Assembly: GCA_029964075.1 (NCBI GenBank)
Contig: CM057147.1
Span: 16,513,513 to 16,577,512, forward strand
Length of the DNA: 64,000 bases
Reading direction: 5' to 3'
DNA from: Patiria pectinifera
Lineage: Eukaryota > Echinodermata > Asteroidea > Valvatida > Asterinidae
Shown: in pieces, positions 52,876 to 64,000 of the stretch
Position numbering within the stretch: position 1 is the stretch's first letter
Layout: every line of letters begins with the position of its first letter
Made by a program: the position numbers and the translations under genes
The notes under the pieces: generated by a model
The model's input: the letters and a program-made list of their open reading frames with translations, nothing else
Databases searched by the model: none
Told to the model about the DNA's origin: nothing

Positions 52876-55760
52876 ATGCAAGTTTTAGTACAAATTTTCC
52901 CAGGACGACTTTCACGTGATTAGACGCTGCCCTAGATCTGAAACCAAAATAATTTGTAGGCAACCTCTAATTGTCAAAAACTGACCATTCAACTTAATTA
53001 TGACGTGATGGAATTTAGATACACTTTTTGATGAAATCCTCTTTAAATATATATTGAAAAAGTAAATTTGGCGGTGAAAGCCCATTTGTAATACCATGGA
53101 TCACGTGACAGATGTACCTCATAATATCAGCTGAAACCAAAATAGCGTGCAGGCGGGCCCTTACTCTTTAAGTTGCCATCGGCAATTTGAATGCTTCTCA
53201 TACACTGTTTGGTACACTTTGAACAGTAAAACAGCAAAATGCTATTTTTAGTTCAATTTTTCTCAGGACGAGTACCACGTGATTCATAGTTGCCCTATAT
53301 CTGAAACCAAAATAATGTATAGGAGGCCTCTAGTCCTCAATAACTGACCATCAAACATAATTCGGACATGTTGCATTTTTGGTACATTTTTTTCCTGAAA
53401 TCCGCATTAAATATATAAATACAGTAAATTTGCCGTGAAAGCCCATTATGTTATGCCACTGTCACGTGACAGACACATCCCAAACACCTGAAACCAAAAT
53501 AAAGTGTAGGCGGGCCACCACTCTTTAAGATGTCATCTGCGATTTGACTTTTTCTCCTCCACTAATTGGTACACTTTGTCTCGAAATTTAACTTAAGTTT
53601 AATGTTGTACAACCGCAAAAGGCTATTTCAGTACGATATTGCTCAGGACGAGTATCATGTGATTCATAGCTGGCCTAGATCTGAAACCAAAATAATTTAT
53701 AGGAAGCCTCTAGTCCTCAATAACTGATCATCAAACATAATTCGGACATGTTGCATTTTCGGTACACTTTTTCCTGAAATCCGCATTGAATATATAAAAA
53801 AAGTAAATTTGGCGGTAAAAGCCCATTTTGTTATGCCACTGTCACGTGACAGACACATCCCAAACACCTGAAACCAAAATAAAGTGTAGGCGGGACACCA
53901 CTCTTTAAGATGACATCGGTGATTTGACTTTTTCTCCTACACTGTTCGGTACACTTTGTCTCAAATTTAGGCATAATGTTTAAAACCGCAAAATGCTATT
54001 TTAGTACGACTTTTCTCAGGCCGAGTATCACGTGACTCATAGCTGCCCTAGATCTGAAACCAAAATAATTTATAGGAAGCCTCTAGTCCTCAATAACTGA
54101 CCATCAAGCACAATTCTGACATGTTGCATTTTCGGTACACTTTTTCCTGAAATCCGCATTAAATATATAAAATAAAGTTATTTTGGCGGTAAAGGCGCAT
54201 TTTGTTATGCCATTGTCACGTGACAAGAACAGCCCACACACCTGAAACCAAAATAGAGTGTAGGTGGGCCACCAATCATAAAGATGTCATCGGCGATTTG
54301 TCTTTTGCTCCTACACTGTTCGGTACACTTTATCTCGAAGTTTAACTTTACGTTAAATGTACAACGTTACCGCAAAATGCTATTTTAGTACGACTTTTCT
54401 CAGGCCGAGTATCACGTGACTCATAGCTGCCCTAGATCTGAAACCAAAATAATTTATATGAGGCTTCTAGTCCTCAATAACTGACCATCAAACATAATTC
54501 GGTCATGTTGCATTTTCGGTACACTTTTTCCTGAAATCCGAACTAAAATATAAAATAAATGTAACTTTGGCGGTGAAAGCCCATTTTGTAATATGCCATT
54601 GTCACGTGACAGACACGACCCACACACCTGAAACCAAAATAGAGTGTAGGCGGGACACCACTCTATAAGATGTCATCAGCGATTTGACTTTTTCTCCTTC
54701 ACTGTTTGGTACACTTTGTCTCGAAGTTTAACTTAAGTTTAATGTTGTTGTACAACCGCAAAATGTTATTTTGGTACGATTTTTCTGGGGACGAGTATCA
54801 CGTGATTCATAGCTGCCCTAGATCTGAAACCAAAATAATTTATAGGAAGCCTCTAGTCCTCAATAACTGACCATCAAACATAATTCGGACATGTTGCATT
54901 TTCGGTACACTTCTTCCTGAAATCCGCATTAAATATATATATAAAAAAAGTAAATTTAGCGGTGAAAGCCCATTATGTTATGCCACTGTCACGTGACAGA
55001 CACATCCCAAACACCTGAAACCAAAATAAAGTATAGGCAGAACACCACTCTTTAAGATGACGTCGGCGATTTGATATTTTCTTCTTCACTGTTTGGTACA
55101 CTTTGTCTCGAAATTTAACTTTATAAGTTTAATGTTGTACAACCGCAAAATGCTATTTTGGTACGATTTTTCTGGGGACGAGTATCACGTGATTCATAGC
55201 TGCCCTAGATCTGAAACCAAAATAATTTATAGGAAGCATCTAGTCCTCAATAACTGATCATCCAACATAATTCGGACATGTTGCATTTTTGGTACACTTC
55301 TTCCTGAAATCCACATTAAATATATAGAAAAAAGTAAATTTGGCGGTGAAAGCCCATTATGTTATGCCACTGTCACGTGACGGACACATCCCAAACACCT
55401 GAAACCAAAATAAAGTATAGGCAGAACACCACTCTTTAAGATGATATCGGCGATTTGACTTTTTCTTCTTCACTGTTTGGTACACTTTGTCTCGAAATTT
55501 AACTTAAGTTTAATGTTGTTGCACAAACGCAAAATGCTATTTTGGTATGATTTTTCTGAGGACGAGTATCACGTGATTCATAGCTGCCCTAGATCTGAAA
55601 CCAAAACATTTTATAGGAAGCCTCTAGTCCTAAATATCTGATCATCAAGCATAATACTGACGTCCTTCATTTTCGGTACACTCCTCGATGAAATCCGCAT
55701 TAAATATATAAAACTTTATAACATCAATATGTTGTTTATTGGCCTCCGTACTTAATGAAT
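52876..55760 (-). repeat. Right arm: ~7.7 tandem units of ~380 bp, inverted
   Basis: Inverse of the left-arm unit. Copies near the unique centre are most diverged; those near the outer end are almost identical to the left arm. Three more units than on the left. Confidence 0.88.
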
Positions 55761-55825
55761 ACGCGGCTGAATACACGGCTGAATACGCGGCTGTGGTATC
55801 TGGCCGAATACGCGGCCAGGTTCAC

Positions 55826-58800
55826 TCTGGTGTGCAAGTTGGATAACTACATTTTCGGCGAAGAGTACCTTGACGAATGAACTGTGGTCTCGTTGGCGAT
55901 TTTCATTTCAATCATAGCACCTGACTAGTTGAAATCCCAGGTTTTAAAAACTACGGGCTTACTTCAGTACAGCTTCATCTCCCACACCGAACTCGTTAGA
56001 AACCTTTAACATCCAACCAAGAGAAAAACACTCTCCACGTTGTGTCTCTTATTATAAAATAATGGGATCTTTTAAAGCAATTCATTGACCTTCATTGAAC
56101 GTTATTCTCTCATGATGTTAGAAGCACTGGAGGAGCGCTGCTCTATGCCAACTCAAGCCAAAGTTTAGGTGACTCCGAGGTTTAAAAAACACCAGCTCGG
56201 GGTTAAATAGTATTTTGAGCGCGTAATCATTTGCATAATTCACATTCTGATGTAATATAACTACAAATTTCAGACCACTCTCTCTGGCTGTTCCAGTCGA
56301 TAAGTTTTGAGGAATTTTTTTTTTTTCATCTAAAATTGCGGTTTATAGGTGACGCGATAGTTTATTGATCTGACGTCGCGCGGGCAGATACTATCAAATT
56401 CACACTCATGTACAAGAGTCTACTGTTGTTCCACGCTTTTGGCGGGTCTTTTGTTTTAATCATCGGAAGTTTTTTCGAGGTGTCAAAATGCCACTGATAA
56501 CTGGACGAGCCGGGCTGATATCACGCTGCCTATAGCTGCTGGGTCGTGGCCCAGGGCTACTATCTTGGGCCTCCAACACTTAGTGATTGCTTATATACCA
56601 CTAGCCCGACATGAGCTTCAAAATAGTGATAAGTGGATATCACAATTCATATCAATTTACCAACTTACGTCAGAGGCGGTAGTAGGAACTTTTGCGGGGA
56701 GGGAGGGGGGGGGGTGTGGTTCAGGCCATTCAGGCCCGTCAGACACATAACAATTGAACCGCGCTAGAGAATAGCTTTAATTTGTTGTGTCGGAGGAGTG
56801 TTTCGACCCCCTATAGTGATCCTCTCTGGATCCGCACCTGCATGTAAATGACAAATAAAAAAGCCCCGTGTAATGGAATTTTTCAGTTCAATCCTTAGTA
56901 CATTCTTGTGTTTCACATGACTTAAATTTGTTTTTCAATCTTGTATTTCCAGTTTTAAGGGTGAGGGGCTTAGGTTTCTTACGTTTTTCCTAATTTGCGA
57001 ATTAAGTTTGTTGGGAATTTTCACAATTGAAGACACATTTTTTATTTGACAGATGTAATATATAATTTACATCTAATTAATTTTTTCCCGTTATGTTGTA
57101 TTTGGCGTTTCATACGTCAATTGGAAATTTCGCCATTTACAATGGTAGTCATAGGCCTAATGATCAGTTGAACAAAACTTTGTTTTTACTAACTGTCTAT
57201 TATTAAATATTCATTGATTTATGCCGTAGACCTTTGTTTCGATTACCGTAGACTTACCCAGCAGACGTAAATATCAAACTAAACCAACGTTTACCAATAG
57301 CTAGAGAATTGAAAAAAAAATCGAAAAGTTATGTGCTAGCCAAGCATTCAGGGATCGGACTGAGCCATAACAATGCCCCAGCCAATCCCTTAGGACTCTT
57401 CCGGGGTCTCGGCGTTCCCGGCCAATACACACTTCCTTCCCTGTCCATCCATATAACCCCGGAGGGCCAGGCACCACGTAAAAGCAAAGAGCTAAGGGAG
57501 GAACAGGGCGGCACCCTAAGCCCTGATCCCCCGAGTGGATCGACTACACAGGCGCGGTTCTAGAACCAATATTTTTTTTTGGGGGGGGGGGCTAGCACGG
57601 TGGATCCAGAATTTTTTTCAGGGAGGCGTACTGAAATGTTGACCGGTTATTTTTTCCAGACACTTTGGCCTCCGAAAATCAATAGGGGGAGGGGGAGGGG
57701 GAGGGGGAGGGAGGGGGCTCATGCCATATTTTCAATGGGGAGCGTCAATAAAATCCTAAAATCATTCACACTATATTAACTAATGCACCCTTGTCATGGC
57801 TATTTCTTCTTTAGGGGGAGACCGTTCGCACATCACAATCCTTCTTTTTCTAATGTAATTTTTTTTTTACGGAATTTATTTTGGGGGGGGCTAGACAAAA
57901 TTTGGGGGGGCTACAGCCCCCCCTAGCATTATAATGTGCACAGTACGTTCTCATCCTTAATTCTTGAACAAAATATTTATATATAAGACTCAGACGAAAA
58001 CAACATTAACAAGGACAACTTACCAGGGTGCGCTGTTCATGATGTGCATCTTTATTTTATTGATGATAGCGCGTCACTCGTACCCGGTCCCCACCCCCCC
58101 TGTTCCCGCCCACGAATCTTTTTTCCCCCCAAACGACATCCGTTTCCCATCTTCTGATTGGTCCATTACATGCATATCTAATGCCTTGTTTTCCACAACA
58201 CCAACCCAAGATAGGTTTGATGGATGTCTCATACCAATACAATCCGAATGCAAGTCGACGTGGATTTTTCGCGTTCAAAAACACCACATTGTTACGATCA
58301 TGTTATATTCATTGTTCTACGGTTTCTCGTGATATTCAATACACTTATGTTACACATCATGGTTAATCACTGCACGAAATTTCAATTTAATTCTTCCGGG
58401 TTTTTTTTAGTTATTCATCGGAAACGAGTTTGTTCAAAAGTGCAGCATCCGTATTGAAGCTTTGTGGAGACAACTATGTGGCACGACCTCTATTGAACGA
58501 AACATAAAGGAGGCACGCGCGCAAGTTTGTCTTGTAGCGAAATCGCTACTTGATTATTTTGCTCGTACCCCCGCAATGCAAACAGGGAGCTGTTGGGAAG
58601 GGCTGATTAGCTTCCCATATTCTTGTAAAGGAAGTGGGAATGGCATTCTGGGTAGCTTATATAAAGACGTATCTGTAGCTGTTTTAAGGGTGCAGGCCGG
58701 TAAATCGGTCGGAAATTGCCTTCACCGGCCAAAGTACGATTTGCATGCCCTCAAATTCTTCAGTATTTGAGCGTATTGTGGGCCATGAACTTGATGGTTC

Positions 58801-58962
58801 GTAAAAAATAAGGTTGGAAGTATTGCCCAGGAACTTGAGCTTGTATTTCTTTGCAATATGGATAAAATTGGGGCCCAAAAAGTGCTCTATTTTTCAATGG
58901 AGAGTAGGCACCATTTTTCAAAATGGCGATGGGCTTCAGGACTATTTTGTAGTTATATCTTA
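55826..58962. other. Intergenic sequence, no gene recognised
   Basis: No recognisable protein. Contains a G-rich patch (57,570-57,940) and a GC-richer segment at 57,360-57,560. An 84-codon frame (57,309-57,563) has unusual Gly/Pro content but no similarity seen. Position between the foldback element and the plus-strand gene. Confidence 0.4.
57684..57718 (+). repeat. (GGGGGA)n tract, potential G-quadruplex
   Basis: At least five consecutive G-runs separated by single A. Further G-runs nearby (57,580-57,592; 57,885-57,915). Confidence 0.7.
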
Positions 58963-59168
58963 CACTGTAATAAAGTTGGGCAAAATGGAAACTTGATAAT
59001 TCGACCAATGCTGGTCGAATTATCAACTGACATTCTTGGGAAAGTTCTTCCCAATAGTTTGGCAGGTTTTTTTTTTACCCAATTCAACCCAATATCGGAG
59101 GTAATTTCATACCAATGCTGGGTAAATTACATTGCCCAACAGTGTTTTATCCAACCTTTTTTACAGTG
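58963..59168. mobile_element. 206-bp MITE with CACTGTAA termini, TA duplication
   Basis: CACTGTAATAAAGTTGG and the inverse CCAACCTTTTTTACAGTG are flanked by TA both sides. An internal palindrome, GATAATTCGACC + AATGCT + GGTCGAATTATC, is present. Tc1/mariner-like by target site. Confidence 0.75.
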
Positions 59169-60331
59169 TAGGTCTAGAATTATGGAGAAGGAGTGGAAAA
59201 ATCGAAGTAAGTAGGCGTCATAATTTTTTGTTATAATGATTTAAAAAGAATAGTGCTTGAGCGTTAGTATGATATGACGGTGGATATTCGATGACGGCTT
59301 AAAATGGCAAAAATGATGCCGGGTGGTCGGGCCGATGTACCGGGGAAAGATCCCCAGCATTAAGTCTTGAGGTCTGGAAAGCCAAGAGCTGAACTAATAA
59401 TATTATGGAAATTAATGAGTTGAACTCATTATAATATGGTTATTATGGATCCCAGCCCAGGCTTGGAATATATAACTTAACGCAACACTTGAAATCTCCG
59501 CATCCAACAAGTCTTATTCACTTCGTCAAACAACTCAAACAGAAAAAAAGGGGAAAAAGAAAGAAAGAAACGAAAAACAAGGGGAGGGGGGCGATATCAT
59601 CTTGCAGTGATGTTTCGTATTGTATTGTATTGTAATGTCTGTTTATCATCTGTGTAATTCCAATTTTATTTAAGTTTATCTGAATGAATTTTTAACATTC
59701 TTCCATTGTACTCTTAATATTTTAATTGTATTTTAATAGTAATTTTGTGTGAGCTGGGATTCATGGGAGCTCAGTGAGTTTTTCTCACTGAATGGATCAC
59801 CCAGGATAAATAAGAAATAAATAAATAAGGTAATCATAATATCCAAAACAAAATCTGGTCTGACCGGCACATTGAAGAATTATAATGATTTAGATATTAT
59901 TTGGGCTTTGGGCAATTCCCGGCACCCGTAGAGTGCAGTGTATGATTGATTTTCTCATAAGTAAATTATGCAACTTTAAAAAAGAAAATTAGAAATTTTT
60001 TTCATGTTCAATCGGAATATTTCCGAATAGAAACACGATCCAAACTTAGGCAGAATTTTACAGGTTTTTACATCATTATTTTGTGGGCTGGTCGGGGGCG
60101 GGGCACATGACTCCGGGAGAGGGCGGTATGTAGATGGCATGCAATGATGAAATATAAATCGACCGGCTTGGACCGGTACCGTTTGCACGCACGTACTACA
60201 CGTTCGATACAACTGCATGGAAAATTTTGGACGGGTACCCATTGCATGTGTGTAGTGTGATCACACTAAACTGCACCGGTACCGTACACGTGCTCGAAAT
60301 TCGCCGGCTGATCGTCTTTCTTCTGATCACG

Positions 60332-60455
60332 ATGGCCGAAGATTCCGTGGTGGAAAGCAGCAAATCGGAGAATGAAAGTCCAACTAAGGAGGTGCTGACT
60401 GCAAGCCAGCAGTCATGCGAGGGACCTGGTGCCGTAAAATCGGCGGACAGTGCCG
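60332..60455 (+). CDS. Putative first coding exon of an unidentified gene
   Basis: ATG at 60,332 (ACGATGG) opens a 41-codon acidic, serine-rich stretch (MAEDSVVESSKSENESPTKE ...) ending ADSAG at donor GTAAGAG, phase 1. Upstream sequence (60,100-60,330) is GC-richer and holds two ACCGGTACCGT copies and a CACGTG E-box, promoter-like. Low-complexity acidic N-termini are common in nuclear and cytosolic proteins, and the family cannot be told from this. No downstream exon was recognised before 64,000; the next exon may be outside the window. An upstream in-frame ATG at 60,227 exists but adds a hydrophobic segment unlike the rest. Confidence 0.5.
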
Positions 60456-60596
60456 GTAAGAGGCGACATTTTGGGGGTGATTTCGAGTGGATATATTCGA
60501 CTAGCGCAAGTTACATCATTCATTCATACAGCCATGACAGCAGTGCCATTGATCTCCATTGCACTGCACGGTACGCGCGCGTACACATGCACAATA

Positions 60597-60842
60597 AGGT
60601 CAATGCATAGATTTAAATGGATACACTTCTGCACTTGTGAACTAATTTCAAGTTGACTGAGGGATTAATCAGAAAAGTGTAATTCAGAATCATAAGTAAT
60701 AATCGTGATCATTTTTTTTCAGGTCAATGCGCCATAGCCATAGATTTAAATGGATACACTTCTGCACTTGTGAACTAATTCAAGTTGACTGAGGGATTAA
60801 TCACAAAAATTTAATTTCAGAATCATAAGTAATAATCTTGAT
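60597..60842. repeat. ~125-bp tandem duplication
   Basis: ATTTAAATGGATACACTTCT ... AATCATAAGTAATAATC is present twice in direct order with few differences. It lies in the presumed first intron of the gene starting at 60,332. Confidence 0.9.
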
Positions 60843-61260
60843 CATTTAAAAAAAAATTAATTAAAAATTGTGAATGAAATTGTGATCTCAAAAATATGCA
60901 CGAATAATTCGGCCTATCATGCCTATCCTGCCTATTAAGCGCCAAATGTCCCCCCCCCCCCTTTAAAAGTCCTTTAAAAGAGGTCAAATGGATACAGAGA
61001 TGGCATTGCAACTGCAACTGTTTTTCATGGTCCGAGATAAAAAGTACAAAACTTACAATGTAAATGATGTACTGAAACCAAAAAGCATTGAGCAAGTGTG
61101 TAAACTCTGGACATACTAAAAGCAAATTTCATCAGTTTTGGTTTTTGGTACACTTTACCACAGTACATTTTTTATATCCTTAAAACTAGTATAACTAGGC
61201 TGGGTTATTTTACAAATGGAACACTTTGTGATAGCTTTCTGTTGAAATAAATAAAAAACA

Positions 61261-61442
61261 GAAAGAATGTTGCAACCTGACGCTGCTATTTTCTTCATGT
61301 ATTCTCAATGAAGGTCCGTAATTGCAAAAGTGGTGATAAGACATGAATCTGGGACTGAGAAACATTTCCAATTTTGTTAGGAAATACTTAGAAAATTGTC
61401 TTGACTCTCCATAGACTTTGTACACAACCGCTGAAGTCAGGA
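61261..61442. mobile_element. MITE, GTTGCAACCTGACGCC family, right end truncated
   Basis: GAAAGAATG + TTGCAACCTGACGCTGC at the left and the shared interior. The right TIR is broken after GCTGAAG. Confidence 0.8.
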
Positions 61443-62333
61443 ATTGTTGTTAGTAAAACTTCAGTTTCTGGAAAATTTTGGAAGATTTAATGCAATCATA
61501 TTTTTGCTTTTGTCTGATTATGAGAGAGTGGCATTTGGGTCATATGGGGATATGATGTTTGTGTAATTCTCTAGTCCTGAAGGTGATACTATGCAAGACC
61601 ACTATGGCATTACATCATACATGTGATCCACAGCTTATGTAAGCAGCATTTGTAGGGCAGTCACAATACACCGTCCCAGCTGTGTATTGTGTGCAGTGTG
61701 TGTAATGAATAGGCCATACTACACACACATTGGAATTAGGTAACTTGTGAATGTACACACTGCATTATACCAGTACTTGGGCTTATAATACCCAACATAA
61801 GTCTTACCCATTTGAAAGCATTGTATTCTGAGAAAATGACTTGAGTAAACACTGTACAAGATTTTAGGCTGCTCAACTTGTTAGTGTCAATGATTACAAT
61901 GTAAATATTGTTTGTTTGTTTATTTGCTCATTATGACATTGAAAACAATTATATTCTTTCAAAAAAAACATTATAGTTCAAAAATGAAAAATTCTCTTAT
62001 TCTAACTTCAGCTACTGTATGACAGGCCTAGGTGTTTTTAGTTAAATACTTTTCTACAGTGACTATGACAAGTGATTTGAACAAATACATTTTTCATAGG
62101 TTCTTATCAGTGGACTTTGTTATCATTCAGAGTGCTTGTGCCAAAACTCTGCACATCACGTACCGCCCCAAACATTTTCATTGAACACGTGAAAGTTAAA
62201 TAAAAATTACCCAAACCCTTCCCAGATCCTTCAAACTCCATCAGGAGTTTTTGAAGGGTTTCAAAGGATTGAAGAAGGTTGGGCTGAGCCACTATAAATA
62301 CTTTTTGACCCTGGGCTTGAAACCCTTAACCCT

Positions 62334-62745
62334 TAAAAGTAATATACAACAGTTTGCTTTTTGTTGTAATTTTCAGAAATGAATAGATTTGGGGCTAGTA
62401 TTTCGTAGCAAATATTGTTTTACTGTCCTGTTGAAATTTTCATGTTCATGATTGCTGGAAAAACCAAGAAAAATGCTGTTCTTGTAGCCTGGTTCCCTGA
62501 TGGACTTCTGACAAAACGGAGCAATTTTAGACGTCAGAGTAATGTCAGGCCGGTATTGAAAAAAGTCAGGTTTTTTCCAACTATGGTCAGCCGAACATCG
62601 TTGGAAATTTGAAGACAAAATTTCCACTTTTTTAAAAAAAACTGACAGCACACCAGGTGCCATGATTTCACAGAATGCTTGAGATTATTATTCAGTTACA
62701 GTCCGGTAAACAGTAATTTGGTAGTTTTGTAAATGCTGTATGTAC
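62334..62745. mobile_element. Decayed piggyBac-like MITE (same family as 46,504)
   Basis: Shares ATTTTCAGAAAT, GCTGGAAAAACCAAGAAAA and GTAGTCTGGTTCCCTGA-like segments in the same order as 46,504-47,021. TIRs are mutated. Confidence 0.7.
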
Positions 62746-62807
62746 ATGTAGTTCATGAATTATGCAGAATATTGTTAAATTGAGCATGGTTCGGAACTTA
62801 TGGTTAA

Positions 62808-63335
62808 AGGGAAGATAAAACATTTGCAAACACCAAAAAACAAAATGGTCAAATTATCACGAAATACCATACTGGATTGTTAGGGAATGACAGACTGAAG
62901 CATCCTGTAAAATCGTGGCTCCTGGTGTGCTTATATTTTCAAGAAAAACAGTATTTTTCCAACGCTGGTCGGCCGACCAGCGTTGGAGAAAACTGTTTTT
63001 TTTTCTCCAAAAATTGCTCCTATTTTTTTCATATTTAGTTATAATTCCACATTTTCTTTGCAATTGATTACAAACCTGTGAAGGGGTACTAGCCTGCCAG
63101 ACTGATCCTCTGACCTCACAATTCCCAAAGTCTATAAATTGCTGTTTCATCAGAAGTGGGGTCATTGAGCCAGACTACAAGAACATGATTGGTTTTCTTG
63201 CTTTTTCCAGCATCTACAACCCCAAAACCTGAAACAAGTCAGTTAAACAATATTTGCCATAATTTTACTGATCCTCCAAATCCATATATTTCTGAAAATT
63301 ACAGCAAAAACCAATGATGTACATTCCAAAAAGGT
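62808..63335. mobile_element. piggyBac-like MITE, inverted copy
   Basis: Starts AGGGAAGATAAAACATTTGC after TTAA (62,804-62,807). The interior is the inverse of 46,504-47,021, including the central CCAACGCTGGTCGG palindrome (62,958-62,985). The right TIR is decayed. Lies tail-to-tail with the copy at 62,334. Confidence 0.78.
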
Positions 63336-64000
63336 TATAATTTTAAAGAATTTCCATTGGGTAAATTAGCAGATGATTTTTGGAGCAATGAGTAGATTCC
63401 TACTATAAATGACTCGGCCCATTCACCCGAGCAGAGTGCTTCAAAGTTCAAGTTACGTCAACCTTGAGCCAGGTACTCTTCCACAGATATGACTGTTTCC
63501 ACAACCCTGGGAACCTGTTTATCCAGTATATTGTTTACCTGTTGACACAAGCCTTTGTTAATCCTACCCCGCTGTTGGTCCGGGAAAACAAACTGGCCAC
63601 TCCCCCATGATTTTGTTTATGAATGCTGGGTTAATTTTTGTATGTGTGGCCAGCTATGAAGTGGATAGATAAGCTAAAGATAGATTAGCACTTCAAAAAA
63701 TCATTGTTTGATGTTCAATGTGATAGTATGTTATAGTGTTTGTCCTTTGATGGTATGGGTCTAGTGGTTGAGGGCTATTAGCTTAAGTGTTTGCTGGGAC
63801 TGTGATTTTCTTTTTTTATTAAAAAAAAATCTGTTTCCATCATTTTGCACTAATAAATGTATCAGTTTATCTTCGTCGTAGTGGATGGTCGAACAAACTA
63901 AATGTGTTCAATGTCAATGAAATATTTTTGGTAGGAGAAAATGTTCACTAAACATCTCATTGTATTGAGTTATTTTCAACGCAATGTGCTATTTAGACTG
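63336..64000. other. Sequence without recognised features
   Basis: AT-rich. No coding similarity, repeat or splice context was recognised in this end segment. Confidence 0.4.

Larger units (their letters stand above)
49796..55825. mobile_element. ~6-kb foldback (TU-like) element with tandem-repeat arms
   Basis: Outer ends GTGAACCTGGCCGCGTATTC and its exact inverse. Subterminal CCGCGTATTCAGC-type repeats follow, then arms built of ~380-bp tandem units in opposite orientations, around a ~1.26-kb unique AT-rich centre (51,618-52,875). The landmark GATCTGAAACCAAAATAATT (or inverse) occurs five times on the left (about 50,000, 50,390, 50,760, 51,150, 51,530) and eight on the right. No ORF in the centre, so non-autonomous. 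The architecture matches foldback elements such as the TU family described in sea urchins. No target duplication could be identified. Confidence 0.88.

Noticed and set aside
57309-57563. 84-codon GC-rich frame
   Set aside because: No similarity, no splice or promoter context; composition explains the open frame.
58462-58770. 102-codon plus-strand frame
   Set aside because: Composition and codon use look random, no family recognised, no splice-site pair.
60227-60331. Upstream in-frame ATG of the putative 60-kb gene
   Set aside because: Adds a hydrophobic stretch overlapping the promoter-like motifs; the ATG at 60,332 has better context.

Overview
This is eukaryotic genomic DNA from an animal: about 40% GC, spliceosomal introns, tRNA-derived SINEs, many palindromic non-autonomous transposons and a DIRS retrotransposon. 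The TE mix (DIRS, deuterostome-type SINEs, a TU/foldback-like element with tandemly repeated arms) suggests a marine invertebrate deuterostome, perhaps an echinoderm. That assignment is an inference. No bacterial, viral or CRISPR features were found.

Two protein-coding genes were reconstructed exon by exon, both on the minus strand. (1) ZSWIM7/SWS1, the SWIM-domain Shu-complex subunit: six coding exons from 17,086 down to 11,970, 151 aa, including two micro-exons of 22 and 26 nt. Its last coding stretch and stop codon lie in a degenerate unit of the adjoining ~147-bp satellite. (2) Mitofusin, the outer-mitochondrial-membrane fusion GTPase: 17 coding exons from 48,523 down to 23,325, 742 aa, all junction phases compatible. 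One intron is of the GC-AG class. One splice acceptor is built from the 3' tail of a SINE. A third gene probably starts on the plus strand at 60,332: an ATG exon ending in a good donor, family not recognised.

Layout. 1-1.3 kb: nothing recognised. 1.3-7.57 kb: a ~318-bp satellite with a 4-monomer higher-order repeat, cut by a 500-N gap. 8.07-8.8 kb: ~222-bp tandem repeat. 9.0-9.3 kb: palindromic element. 10.5-12.0 kb: ~147-bp satellite. 12-17.1 kb: ZSWIM7 with TE-filled introns. 17-23 kb: intergenic, MITEs. 23.3-48.5 kb: mitofusin, whose introns carry MITEs of several types (TAA, TTAA, TA or 8-bp target duplications), SINEs, a LINE 3' end and a nearly complete 5.9-kb DIRS element at 38,750-44,674 in opposite orientation. 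49.8-55.8 kb: a 6-kb foldback element just upstream of mitofusin. 55.8-64 kb: mostly intergenic, with the putative third gene and more MITEs.

The two confident genes act in unrelated processes (homologous recombination; mitochondrial fusion), so no operon-like cooperation is implied. The most notable content is how repeats have become parts of genes (a satellite-encoded C-terminus, a SINE-derived splice acceptor, hairpin elements in a likely 3' UTR) and the architecture of the DIRS and foldback elements.
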